This document shows positions 22,299 through 32,222 of a DNA stretch of 64,000 nt, in pieces; positions within the stretch are counted from its first letter, which is position 1, and every line of letters starts with the position of its first letter. The notes under the pieces were generated by a model that worked only from the letters and a program-made list of their open reading frames with translations, was not told the DNA's origin and made no database searches. The stretch is from Actinostola sp. cb2023 (Eukaryota; Cnidaria; Anthozoa; Actiniaria; Actinostolidae), in the NCBI GenBank assembly GCA_033675265.1, contig JAUJYZ010001582.1, positions 1 to 64,000 on the forward strand. The letters run 5' to 3'. Made by a program: the position numbers and the translations under genes.

Positions 22299-24232
22299 TC
22301 ATCTAGCTACTCTTCTTAACAGCAAACGCCTTCTATTCGTAAGAAATGCGCAAGTTTGAACCACTATGGGTAAAAAAGGTCGCTTATGGCGAAAAACAGA
22401 AGAAGTACACCGATATACTTTTAAAAACCCTATGGCATGCTCTACTTTCACTCTAATTTTTCGGAGTTCTTCTCTGTTTGCGTCCCTCATTCTTCTGTTT
22501 CGTGCAATACGGCTCGGCCTAACTAAAGGATTTCTTGCGGGATATCCACCATCCGAAGCCAGGCGACAATGTCTTGGAAGACGACGAATACCGTTATGAC
22601 CAATTGAGGGAATCAATCGATAGGTCTGAGCATCGTTCAAATGGCCTGGAAATCTATTGAAACACAAATAGTTGAATACACTGTAAGCATTTACCATGTT
22701 CACCTACACCGTACCATAACACAAGCTAGCTGCTTCTAAATCGTAGACAACTGACTTACCCGACCATGCATGTAGGGTAATAATACAACACAATATGTTA
22801 CTGACCACTCCCATAGGGGCTTGTCAGTGACAATATTGATTACAAGCATGAAAAGAAAACGATTCTTCGGTTTCGCTCCTATATCCATTCACGTTCAAAC
22901 AAAATACTTCCAAAATGCGAGGAAACCGTAGAGTATATAGGTAGCTTTTTTTTGTGTATTTTAGAAGTTGTACAATTTCTTAATGATCTCTTCATTCTAT
23001 ACAGGAGAGAAGAGACCTGGCCCCGTTTGCACGAGTTGATAAAGCTATCGTTGGATGAATCAGTTTATACGCTGGAAAAATAATTTATCCAACTGATAGC
23101 GCTATCCACTCTTCGGGTAACCACAGGCAAACCACAGTGATAAAGTGACATTTTTCTCTAAAAAATACCGAATAAAACGTGTTTTAATGCGTTTTTTTAG
23201 CCCGAGTAAATGCACCATTGTGCCCCCCACCCTCCCCCACTGAGTCGGACTGATTCCGACTCAGTGGGGGAGGGTGGGGAACAATGGTGCATTTACTCGG
23301 GCAAAAATGTATTAAAACACGTTTTATTCGGTATTTTTTAGAGAAAATGTCACTTTATCACTGTGGTTTGCCTGTGGGGTAACCTGGACCAGGTCTTTGT
23401 TCAAACGTAAGAAGCGAATTTTAAAGCTTAATGTGTTGCTAACTTCACTCTGCAGATATTGTACTTACCCGGATACTATAAGAACAATCAGTCCGTTGGG
23501 GTCAATAATAATTTGGGACGACATAAAGTGGCGTTTTTTGTCTCCTCTATAAAATTCTCTTTGAAGAATCCCTGTGGGTCTTCGAATTGGATGAATGGTA
23601 CCATCTATCATTCCTACAATGTTAGGGAATGTGTGCCATGTATTTACAAATCTCGCCCACTGCACTAGGTTGGGCCAACTTACAAGTCGCTGGTAGTGTA
23701 GAAACAGAATTGGAACAATATGGTATACTTCTTCAAAAACAGTTGATTTACTTATAGAAAAAAAAGATGCCAAGACAAAGTAAGTAGGATATGTTCTCAA
23801 CCAAATTAAAACCAGTAGAATTCGATTATGTACATCCAGCAGACATCGACGCTTTCGGTTTGTCCTCGGCTGATGTGACACACACCTAGGAGAACTTACT
23901 TCCCAACCGATAGTTTGTACAATCTGTTCAAACGAGTGAACTGTCTCGCCAGTTAGATACCAAAGAAAGGGAGGATTGATTTTGATGCCTTTATACATAT
24001 CTTGTCCTTGGTTTCTGAGCGGTCGAAATCTTGGAAATAGACGTTGCATCAGATTTAAGGGAATAGCCAAATAATTTTGTATTAGAAGCAGAAAATGTAA
24101 TATCCATGCCGGAAATGGAGGAGGTAAAGGTACAGTAGTTAACAAATTGTTCAAAGCAGCAATAATAATGTGTAACGCTTGTAGCAGAAAAAAAGGAAAT
24201 GGAGGTGGAAGTATGTTCCTTCGAGGCATCAT
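22299..24232 (-). CDS. PIF/Harbinger DDE transposase (two exons)
   Basis: Catalyses cut-and-paste transposition in the nucleus. Exon 1 is 24232-23469 and exon 2 is 22653-22299. The 815-bp intron has a GTAAGT donor and a CAATAG acceptor, and splicing creates the GFPGHLND motif in frame, giving about 372 residues, close to HARBI1 size. DDE_Tnp_4 signature: D in GMIDGT (about residue 207), D in GFPGHLND (about 260), E in KVEHAIGF (about 331). The N-terminal third is rich in proline and leucine. Start chosen at 24232 (MMPRRN). No stop or frameshift. The intron contains nested MITEs (23007-23396). The partner Myb-like protein is usually needed for nuclear import and DNA binding. Confidence 0.9.
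23007..23396. mobile_element. MITE in the transposase intron
   Basis: Inverted ends AGACCTGG(C/T)CC. Internal AGCTATCGTTGGAT and TAGCGCTATCCACT resemble the segment at 26213-26330. It was later hit by the hairpin at 23123-23376. Confidence 0.6.
23123..23376. mobile_element. 254-bp near-perfect hairpin element, 8-bp TSD
   Basis: Arms begin ACAGGCAAACCACAGTGATA and pair along nearly the whole length around a GAGTCGGACTGATTCCGACTC centre. GGGTAACC is duplicated at 23115-23122 and 23377-23384. An 8-bp duplication suggests a hAT-type non-autonomous element. Confidence 0.85.
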
Positions 24233-24910
24233 GTATTGTGATGTTCAGCTTCAGGACAGCTCTGTTTTAATCAATATCTTTGGATAACACTGAATAATAA
24301 TTCTCGAAATAAATAAATACAAATTAAAAACATAAATGCGAAATAGATTATTGTAAAGCAAAAATGTTCCCAAATATTGCACCTACTCTTGACTTTGCAT
24401 GACTTTATGATTATGAGCTCAATGCATCAGCAAGATCTCGTGTTTTATTTTACACTCGATCCAAGATGACACACCTCCCACATACACACCTCCCACATAC
24501 AAACAAAACATTGCGTATGGCATAACTTTATGAAGTAACACGGAGTACTGAGCTCAATGCATCAGCAAGATCTCGTGTTTTATTTTACACTCGATCCAAG
24601 ATGACACACCTCCCACATACACACCTCCCACATACAAACAAAACATTGCGTATGGCATAACTTTATGAAGTAACACGGAGCACTGAGCTCAATGCATCAG
24701 CAAGATCTCGTGTTTTATTTTACACTCGATCCAAGAGACACACCTCCCACATACAAACAAAACATTGCGTATGGCATAACTTTATGAAGTGAACTCACGG
24801 AGCACTGAACTCAAGGCAGCAGCAAGATCTCGTGGATTGTTTTCGCACTTACAATTGTATGTGTGGGTATAAATAAACCTCTAAGAAACCTTGAATACAC
24901 CACTCTTACG
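24233..24910. promoter_or_regulatory. Divergent promoter region with 135-bp tandem repeats
   Basis: Lies between the two Harbinger start codons. Copies start at 24415, 24550, 24685 and (shortened, diverged) 24807, each with GAGCTCAATGCATCAGCAAG, then ACACTCGATCCAAG and CACCTCCCACATAC. The first three are nearly identical. A TATA-like GGTATAAATAAACC at about 24866-24879 lies 32-45 bases before the Myb-like ATG. The repeats may hold transposase or Myb-like binding sites; that is inference. Confidence 0.75.
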
Positions 24911-26211
24911 ATGGAATTCAACGAAGGTAGTAACATTTTTCTGAGAGCTGCTATGACTGGAGAGGTCACTCCTTGCGGGTCCTCTGCATCAAGTGCACTT
25001 CAAATGCCAAGCTCATCGTCAACCACTTCAAAGCCGAAAGCTAAAACTCAACGAGTCAACTTCTCTCAAGCAGAAGATATTTTAATCGAAACGGCCTACG
25101 AAGCACACAAGGGTGACTACAGGTCAATGGTGAAATTCATTCGAAAACACCTTGAAATATTACCCAAAGACGCCCGTAATTACTACCGCAACAGTGAAGA
25201 GTCAGCAAAAAAAAACAAAGCTGCCGAGGAAAGAGTTAGGAAAAGAACAGCATCAAAAATTATGAATACTTCATTAAGGTGAGTTTTCCAGTTTTCCGTA
25301 TCGATGTTATTAAAACGTATGGACAGGATTTTTGAAGCAGTGTTGCTGCAAAATAAAGGGAAACGAGCACCACCCCTCGGTTTTCGAATGACTGTGAAAA
25401 ACTACGCTTTATACACGGCACTGTCGGGGAATGGTACACTGAGTCGCGGCAATGCTCGTGATAACATCAAGTTCACGACATGGAACCGTCATTGTATGCC
25501 TGTGCATTAATCATTGTTTTTGCAGTCGTACGAAATTTCCTCTATTTCACTGAGAAACAGTATTTTATTCAGCTCTGTTGATAGTGCTCCTAAGACGGAT
25601 ATTGGAGAAGAGTACAACAGTGCTAGTGGATCTGCATCCGACGTCGAACAAGAAGACGCCTCTGCGAGCACTGATCATGAAGAAATGTTTGAGAAAGAAC
25701 ATGCAAGGAGGAGGAGGTACCTGCCGGCTCGAGAAAATGTCGCATCAAGAAGTGAGTTGGATAGCTTCATGCGAAATGCTGGTAGTTCTGAGCGTGACGA
25801 CGAAAAGTTTTGTGATCAGGGTAAAAAGCGTGGTGGAACAAAGAATCGTGGCAAAAGGCAAGTTTATGATAATATTTCATTGGTAATTTCTAAAAAGAAT
25901 TATATTCTGTCCGATATAGTTTTTGATATTATCGAAACATCAGTTCGAAAGATACGAATCCATCTGGACCGGCTCCCGACCTATACCGGTTTATACCACA
26001 GGTACACAGTAAAACTGGTAGAATATTTTAATACGTCTAGCAACGTATGAGTTCATACTAATTTACATGTTTTCATATTCTCCTTTTGTTTAGCAAGAAA
26101 AAGAAAATAGAGGATGCCCTTCCAGATTTATTATCGTCTGTAAAGGAAGCTGCAGAGGCCCATACAAAGGCACTGAAAAAGTGGGAGAGTACTTTCCGAG
26201 ATAGTGACTAG
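24911..26211 (+). CDS. Harbinger Myb/SANT-like accessory protein (three exons)
   Basis: Exons 24911-25278, 25561-25857 and 26094-26211 join in phase to about 260 residues with no internal stop. Intron 1 is GT-AG (GTGAGT). Intron 2 has a GC donor, AAAAG then GCAAGT, the usual consensus for GC-AG introns. ATG at 24911 follows a TATA-like box. Residues about 55-105 (NFSQAEDILIETAYEAHKGD onward) look like a Myb/SANT or MADF-like helical DNA-binding domain. The middle is acidic and serine-rich; the basic stretches KKRGGTKNRGKR and KKKK are candidate nuclear localisation signals. The C-terminus is helical. Harbinger Myb-like proteins bind element ends and carry the transposase into the nucleus. An alternative intron-1 acceptor 12 bases later keeps the same frame. 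Confidence 0.8.
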
Positions 26212-26212
26212 A

Positions 26213-26330
26213 CGTCGATAGCGCTATCCTTTGGATAAATCCTTATTGAGTGGATTAGTTAATACTGTTATCCATTGAATACTGAAGAATTTATGCAACG
26301 AATAGCGCTATCCACTTTTTGAACATTGCC
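26213..26330. repeat. MITE fragment with TAGCGCTATCC ends
   Basis: Two inverted/direct copies of TAGCGCTATCC and a GGATAAATCC core, same family as the MITE in the transposase intron. It starts directly after the Myb-like stop codon and could be part of the Harbinger 3' end. Confidence 0.5.
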
Positions 26331-26539
26331 ACCTGTCTTTCACTATAGCGATGCAAGCATAACTGACAAATGTGAAAACGGAACCGAGGCAGGCATAAGC
26401 GCAAATGCAAGAATAGGAACTGATCTATGCTTAATCTTTATGTTTGCATCGGGACCGTTTTAACAGTGAAATAATGCCTCTTGCACTTATAACAACAACA
26501 ATAATTATTACCAGAAATTACTGACATTTTACTGATATA

Positions 26540-26565
26540 TATGATATATATATATTTCAATTTGA
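26540..26565. repeat. (AT)n microsatellite
   Basis: ATATATATATATAT-rich stretch. Confidence 0.7.
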
Positions 26566-26647
26566 CGGACGATAATAAGATAAATGTTACTCGGGCCAGG
26601 GTAACTAATAAACTATGGTTAATCTAGCTGAGCCAGTAACAATATAA

Positions 26648-26722
26648 ATAGCAGCTCTCAGAAAAATGTTATAACCTTCGTTGAAATCGTAAGAGTGGTG
26701 TATTCAAGTTTTCTTATGCTTG
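26648..26722 (-). repeat. Inverted copy of the Myb-like gene start
   Basis: On the minus strand this matches 24882-24956 at most positions: TTGAATACACCACTCTTACG, then TTCAACGAAGGT and ACATTTTTCTGAGAGCTGCT. It lacks the ATGG of the start codon region and diverges afterwards. Confidence 0.8.
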
Positions 26723-27350
26723 CGTCGCCAGTGAAAAGTGGTTTGTTGATTACTCATCAAATTTAATATATTGGAGGTGCATGTAAAGCACGATCTCTGT
26801 CCATGTAATTTTTGCAAATGGGTGTAAAAATGAGTTGTATACTTTTATTAAAGTGTTGTACGAATCAAACTCTTTGGTGTCATTTATAAGAAAATATGAT
26901 ATTCGCGGCTGTGGGAGGAATGTAAAGCGCACAAATATCAGAAATGAAAAGGGTTGTTGTGTAGTTTATCGGTCCAACTACATATATTGTGGAAAAGTAG
27001 GTTTATTTCTTAGAACCTTGAGGGTTTCAAATGTCAAATTAACCTTAATTTAATAGCCTTCCCTTTACAAAAATTCCACCCACTCTAGTTGGATCGATAA
27101 GGTATGCACTAACCATGATTCAAGAACGCAAAGACACCCGCCATATTTAAATAGTCTACCTTCCACACGGAGGGTTATTCATTTTTTTACAATAATCGTT
27201 CAAATATCAGATTACATGTTTCCATGGAAACTGCTGCTGAGAATGACAAAATATCAAGAACATATTTTACGCGGAATATGAGAAGATAGATCACCCGCTT
27301 TTAATTGCTTTGTGGCGGCGACTTTCGAAAAGAAAACGACCCAGCTCTGA
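26723..27350. other. No gene recognised
   Basis: AT-rich; short open frames on both strands without motifs. Confidence 0.4.
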
Positions 27351-27487
27351 ATGTACCCGAGTATAAAAAAAACCAGATTGCTTGATTGAACAGAACCGGT
27401 CTTGATTGATATGTGGAATATGATTGGTTAAACAAGCAGAAATTAATTAAACAATCAAGAAAGAGACGTTTTACCTCGGGGTACAGT
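27351..27487. repeat. Possible 137-bp MITE
   Basis: TGTACCCGAG and CTCGGGGTACA termini with GATTGCTTGATTG / CAATCAAG inside. Confidence 0.5.
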
Positions 27488-28389
27488 TTGCAATATCAGT
27501 TAAGAGCTTGTAATTCGTTTTCTATTCAAATATTTAGTGAACGACTTCTGTAAAGAGAAAATCGATTATGAAAATAAATTATACCCGGCATAGCTTGTGC
27601 CAGTGCCGCTAAAACGGAAATCTCTATTTAGTTTACATTTTGTTAGAAGTGGAAACTCATGATTTATATACGAATTATATTATATTATTTTAATATTGGA
27701 CTCTTTTTTCAATCAGATATACAGGCTCAGAGGAGAAGCAGACAAAAGATTGCAAATCCTTTCAAAGATTTGCTTTCACTGTTAGCCCTTCCTGGTGATG
27801 CTGAGGCCATTGACGTGAATGAAATAGTCCAGAAACTTTTATCAAAAATACTTGAGAATGAGGTTTGTCCTTTTCCAATAGAGCCGTTGAAATAAGAATA
27901 TAAAACGTAGTAATGTTTGATCTTATTTTCAGAATTGTGCAAGTAAAAGCATCTCCTCTGGCGTCAAAAAGTCCAAAGTCGACCTTGATTCTTCCATTAC
28001 TGGAGAAGTGACATTGGAAACTACTGAAGTTTTAGGAAATGGTCAGATATATATTTCTGATATGAGCAATTAATAATAATTCCTAAAGATTTAAATGTCA
28101 TAAAAGTAATGTTTGGTCTTTATATCTAGATAAACAATTCCTATCCGTAAGGCCTATACGAACAAATTTCGGGGTCGGGTTAAACATCGGGGGATGATGA
28201 CATTTGCGCTGCTTCCAAATGTCAGTTCAATCCGCTATGACGTTTTTGGTTAGGATCTCTCGATCGATTTTCATTCTCAGTTACATTTGGGTGAAAAAGT
28301 TGAGCCATTACGACTTCGTGTTGCAGAGATCGATGGCGACCTGTAACTTTCAAAGTGTATTTTATAGAACCCTACTAAGTGCCCCACTG

Positions 28390-28455
28390 ATGCTCTAGAA
28401 TCCAGCGTTGCTAAACCAGCACCGAAGAGCACCGCTGGATTCTAGAGCATCATGT
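28390..28455. repeat. Hairpin in AAA+ intron
   Basis: GATGCTCTAGAATCCAGCG pairs exactly with CGCTGGATTCTAGAGCATC. Confidence 0.85.
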
Positions 28456-28514
28456 AAATGCCTAAGACAAGAAAAATATTAAATATTTCTGGCTGGCAAA
28501 CATCCCATGATTAT

Positions 28515-28587
28515 AGCCTCCTCCACAGGCAACTCCTTTGAACTTTGGGGTTCCCCGGCACAGAGCGATGCATGCGGAGGAGGCTCA
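28515..28587. repeat. Short inverted repeat
   Basis: GCCTCCTCC and GGAGGAGGC bracket about 55 bases. Confidence 0.5.
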
Positions 28588-29901
28588 GTACCATAATTAG
28601 TTGTAACTAGTTATGGTTTTGTGTAGTTATTTTTTTGATACTTATGCTTACATTATTATACTATGTAGGCAAGCCAATCCATGTTGTTGGATTTCCCGCT
28701 CCATTACAATCCAGTAACGAGCCAGCAATGTATGTGCCTGCGATATTTGTTAAGTCTCGAAATAAACGAAGCGATCGTAATACCATACGATGACTGGGAA
28801 GAAGCCTGGAAGGATAAATTCCCCCAAGAACAAGAAGCGACGGGTATAAATTTGTTCTCATGAGTTTAAGAAAAAAAAAAGTTTTAAAAGCTGTTTTCTT
28901 CTTCTGAAACAGATACGGATAAAACACTTTTCTGCACAAAGAGGGTATTTTGGGATACAACCCCAGAAGTGGTCACCTTAATTTTGAAAAGAGCAATACC
29001 GGGACAACAGAGCAAGGCAAGACATAAATAACTAACGGTTCATTATTACTGATTCGAAAGCACTTTCATAATTCATACTTTTCTTGCTCATTGAATCATC
29101 GAATAATCGTAATGCTAATCATTATGTATTGCAGAATAATAGAATGATTAGTATTCCAAGGGACATACCCGAATTGGACTTCACCCACCCTGAAAACGAG
29201 TGTATCCATTCCAAAGACTCCACCTCAAACACAAGCCTTTTCCTGTTTGGAATGATTGTGAAAGCAGAAAATACAGAGCACGATTTTACAGTTGTCCGTA
29301 TCGGCGAAGATTCTAATTCATGGTAAGTTTCATATTCATGCAGTAAGGGGAAATATCACACATGCCTGAGTAACCACCTCATTTATTTTACAGGGTTGTT
29401 CATGATGATCTGAATACCTACGAGGTAGATATGACAGATGAGCTCTTAAAGATTCTTGGTGGAGGCGAGCATAGAGATTCGTAAAGTATCCTTTGAAATC
29501 AATGATTTAATACAATGATCCGTCACATAGCCGGCTGTAGGATACCCCGGTATCTATTGAAAACAGATCACACAAAGTGTAACAAATCAGCTTGCTATAC
29601 TGTATATCCATTTGTTATATTCCTTCACAAATTAATGATACAGTTACATTTGTCTATTTAAAAAGCTGGGAATCAACTGTAGTGAAAGTGCCTATTCCCG
29701 ACAAGGCTATTCAAAAGGAAATCTTCTCAAGGTATATTTACTATAGTAAAATCACTATATATATATTCGTCCACATATATAGCATTTATATACTAGGCCA
29801 AAATGCAGACTATTTACTAAGCTTTTTCACAGGCAGCCCAACCATTGCTTCTGAGGCTACTATATAATTCAATAAAATGTTATTTGAGTCTTTCTTTGAT
29901 G

Positions 29902-30035
29902 GATTTCCTGTGGTAGAGCGCACGCGCAATGCGTATTATGTCGGGCTCCCTGTGCGTGCGCTCTACCACAGGAAACCGGTAAAAAAAAGCGGCAAATATC
30001 ATTTTATGCATGCGCTCTACCACAGGAAACCCATC
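29902..30035. repeat. GTGGTAGAGCGC inverted/direct repeat
   Basis: TTTCCTGTGGTAGAGCGCAC at 29904, then its complement GCGCTCTACCACAGGAAACC at about 29957 and again at about 30012. All three are in one intron of the AAA+ gene. Confidence 0.8.
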
Positions 30036-30386
30036 AAAAAAAGATGCGCGAATGTAAATGTATTTAATTTCTATTTATTATTTAACAGGTTTGGTCCAAG
30101 CCCCATGGATTGTATTGTCATAGGTGATGAGGCCGCACCAGGTAAAATGATATGATAGTTCACAAATATAAGTCATATATAAGGCTAAGCAGTGTTTTAT
30201 ATACCGTATTTCCTCGATTGAACGCCCACCCACGATTAAGCTCCCCTCTCCCAAGAAATATGGTACAATAAACGATGAACAGAAAATGTCATGTATTACA
30301 GTTAGTCGGCCGTCGGTATTAAAGTTATGTTTCCGAGTTCAATTCACGTTTTTATATTAAGGGAATTTCATTTTACTGTAGAATTC

Positions 30387-30652
30387 CGGATAGTAACGGC
30401 TACTCGAAAGTAACGGCTACCCGAAAGTAACTGCTACCCGAAAGTAACGGCTACCCGAAAGTAATGGCTACCCGAAAGTAACGGTTACCCGAAAGTAACG
30501 GCTACTCGAAAGTAACGGCTACCCGAAAGTAACGGCTACTCGAAAGTAACGGCTACCCGAAAGTATCGGCTACTCGAAATTAAACGGCTACCCGAAAGTA
30601 ACGGCTACTCGAAAGTAACGGCTACTCGAAATTACCGGTTACCCGAAAGTAG
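30387..30652. repeat. 17-bp minisatellite, about 15 copies
   Basis: Unit ACGGCTACCCGAAAGTA with CCC/CTC variation; nearly uniform over 265 bp. Lies in the intron before the Walker A exon. Confidence 0.9.
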
Positions 30653-32222
30653 CGGCCCCTTATGCCTGCTAAATTCCGGCGAAAGAATAACGGGGGTCGT
30701 CACTATCAGAATTCTACGGTAGTTCATCTTTTCGAATACTACGGCAAACAAACACGCCCGCTTTATGAGATGATATAGAATTGAATTGTTCTTCTGACTA
30801 CTTTATCTCAATTTTCCGTAGTGGACTATCAAAGCGTATTTCATTCTGTTGAAGAGAAAACCAGAGACTTTGTTGGCTTAGAACCATTAAAGCAGAAGTT
30901 CCTTCGCTTTGCCAAAACAGAAATACTCAACAAAAAGAGAAAGGGTCTTGGTTACAGAGTCAACAATGGCTCTGTAAACCATTTCATATTCCAGGGTAAT
31001 CCCGGTACTGGGAAGACGACCTTCGCAAGAAAAGATGCAGGTAATTGGGATTATTTCAGACTATGCTGATTTAACTTCAGTTTCAGGCTTTTTGTGGCGG
31101 AGGGGGAGCAAAAAAGAAAGGGTGAAGAAAAGAGACAAAATCCTTTCTCTCCTCTCCCCCTCTTGTCGCCCTTCCTTTTCGAAGGCCAGATTCTCATAAT
31201 TCCTAAAAGGCGGTCAGCTGTTGCGATCGCCACTACAGTTGAACCGCTTCTTACAGACACCTCTCCAAGTCCTATACAATATGGCCACTTTCCTATAACT
31301 GATAGTTCTGACTCGGTCCGTCCCGACAAATTACACACACATTTTACCCTGTATTAATATGGACACCTCTGCATATTATTTTAGTAACGCTCAAAACTGA
31401 AAGTTAGATGTCAAGTGTGAATAGGATGCTGTTATACTTAGCGTATTATATTTGTTAATTATAGATCTCCTACCCAGTATCCGGAAGATAAAAAAAAAAC
31501 AAGGTTATAGAGGTCCAGAGGGGGGACCTTGTCGGACAATATGTCGGTTCGACAGAGCAGAAGACCAAGAGTAAGATAAAAGAAGCAAAGGGTGGCGTGC
31601 TTTTCATTGACGAGGCATACAGGTTGACCCCAAGAAGCAACAAAGTGGACTATGGTAGAATTGCCATTAATCAATTAATGGCATCAATGGAGACAGGTAA
31701 TGATCTTTGCCGGATATCCCAAGGATATGCTATTGTTCTTACAGTCTAATCCGGGATTGAAATCAAGGATCAATTACAAATTGTAATTACAATTACAATT
31801 TCTCGGATTATTCTGCTAGAGAATTAGGTGAGATCTTATCCAATAAGATCTCACAAAGCGGGTTCAAGTATTAGTCCATGGGCCAAACCAGATTTCCTTA
31901 CCACTTTGAGGGACAAATTCGGAGTAGTATCATTTTGTAGGGTGGGTCAAGGTGTTTTGTAATTTTGATGATAGCAATCTGGAATGGGCAGCTTTATGGT
32001 ATATTTTTTAATTAAAAAAAATGGAAAATACGGCCCAGCATGAAAACGAGGCATAAAATATTTTTTTTGTTAAAACAATAAATAAATAAATATATGAACA
32101 CCATTGAGAAGACACCTGAAGGAAATACATTTTTCTTGTTTTTCTAAAACCTTTTTGAGGAAAAAAAACGATTTAAACTTATTTTAGGATTACATTTTGC
32201 AATTCTTTATGGGTAATTCAAG

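Larger units (their letters stand above)
22299..26211. mobile_element. PIF/Harbinger DNA transposon with two intact-looking genes
   Basis: A DDE transposase on the minus strand and a Myb/SANT-like gene on the plus strand are transcribed divergently from a 680-bp region filled with 135-bp tandem repeats. This two-gene pattern is characteristic of PIF/Harbinger. Both frames remain open once introns with consistent phase are removed, so the element may be, or may recently have been, autonomous. Terminal inverted repeats and the 3-bp target duplication were not identified, so the listed coordinates cover only the coding core. Confidence 0.85.
27717..31870 (+). pseudogene. CbbX/SpoVK-type AAA+ ATPase gene, multi-exon, broken
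   Basis: Ten exon-like blocks with acceptor/donor pairs: 27717-27862, 27933-28041, 28679-28842, 28913-29016 (GC donor), 29135-29322, 29394-29480, 29644-29731, 30089-30141, 30822-31040 and 31504-31696. The last two encode the ATPase: VGLEPLKQKF, Walker A GNPGTGKTT (about 31000), DLVGQYVGST and Walker B GGVLFIDEAYRLT (about 31590), the CbbX/SpoVK pattern. The part for VMIFAGYPKDM follows at 31697 one frame off without an intron; after a stop at an AATTAC microrepeat (31776-31797), SDYSARELGEILS appears in another frame. Exon 3 also has a frameshift near 28770. Upstream exons contain FLFGMIVKAENTEHDFTVVR and WVVHDDL, loosely like the C-terminal part of ubiquitin-specific proteases (weak). The family acts as hexameric remodelling ATPases. 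Probably a pseudogene. Confidence 0.7.

Noticed and set aside
22366..22599. Plus-strand open frame across the Harbinger 3' exon
   Set aside because: Antisense of the transposase exon that contains the catalytic glutamate.
23123..23376. microRNA precursor
   Set aside because: The hairpin is far too long and perfect, and it has an 8-bp target duplication, so it is a transposon.
30387..30652. Regular 17-bp repeats that could be mistaken for a CRISPR array
   Set aside because: Units are contiguous with no spacers, and the context is a eukaryotic intron.
30822..31700. Bacterial contamination suggested by a CbbX-like ATPase
   Set aside because: Coding blocks are separated by introns with GT-AG sites and the flanks carry animal transposons.
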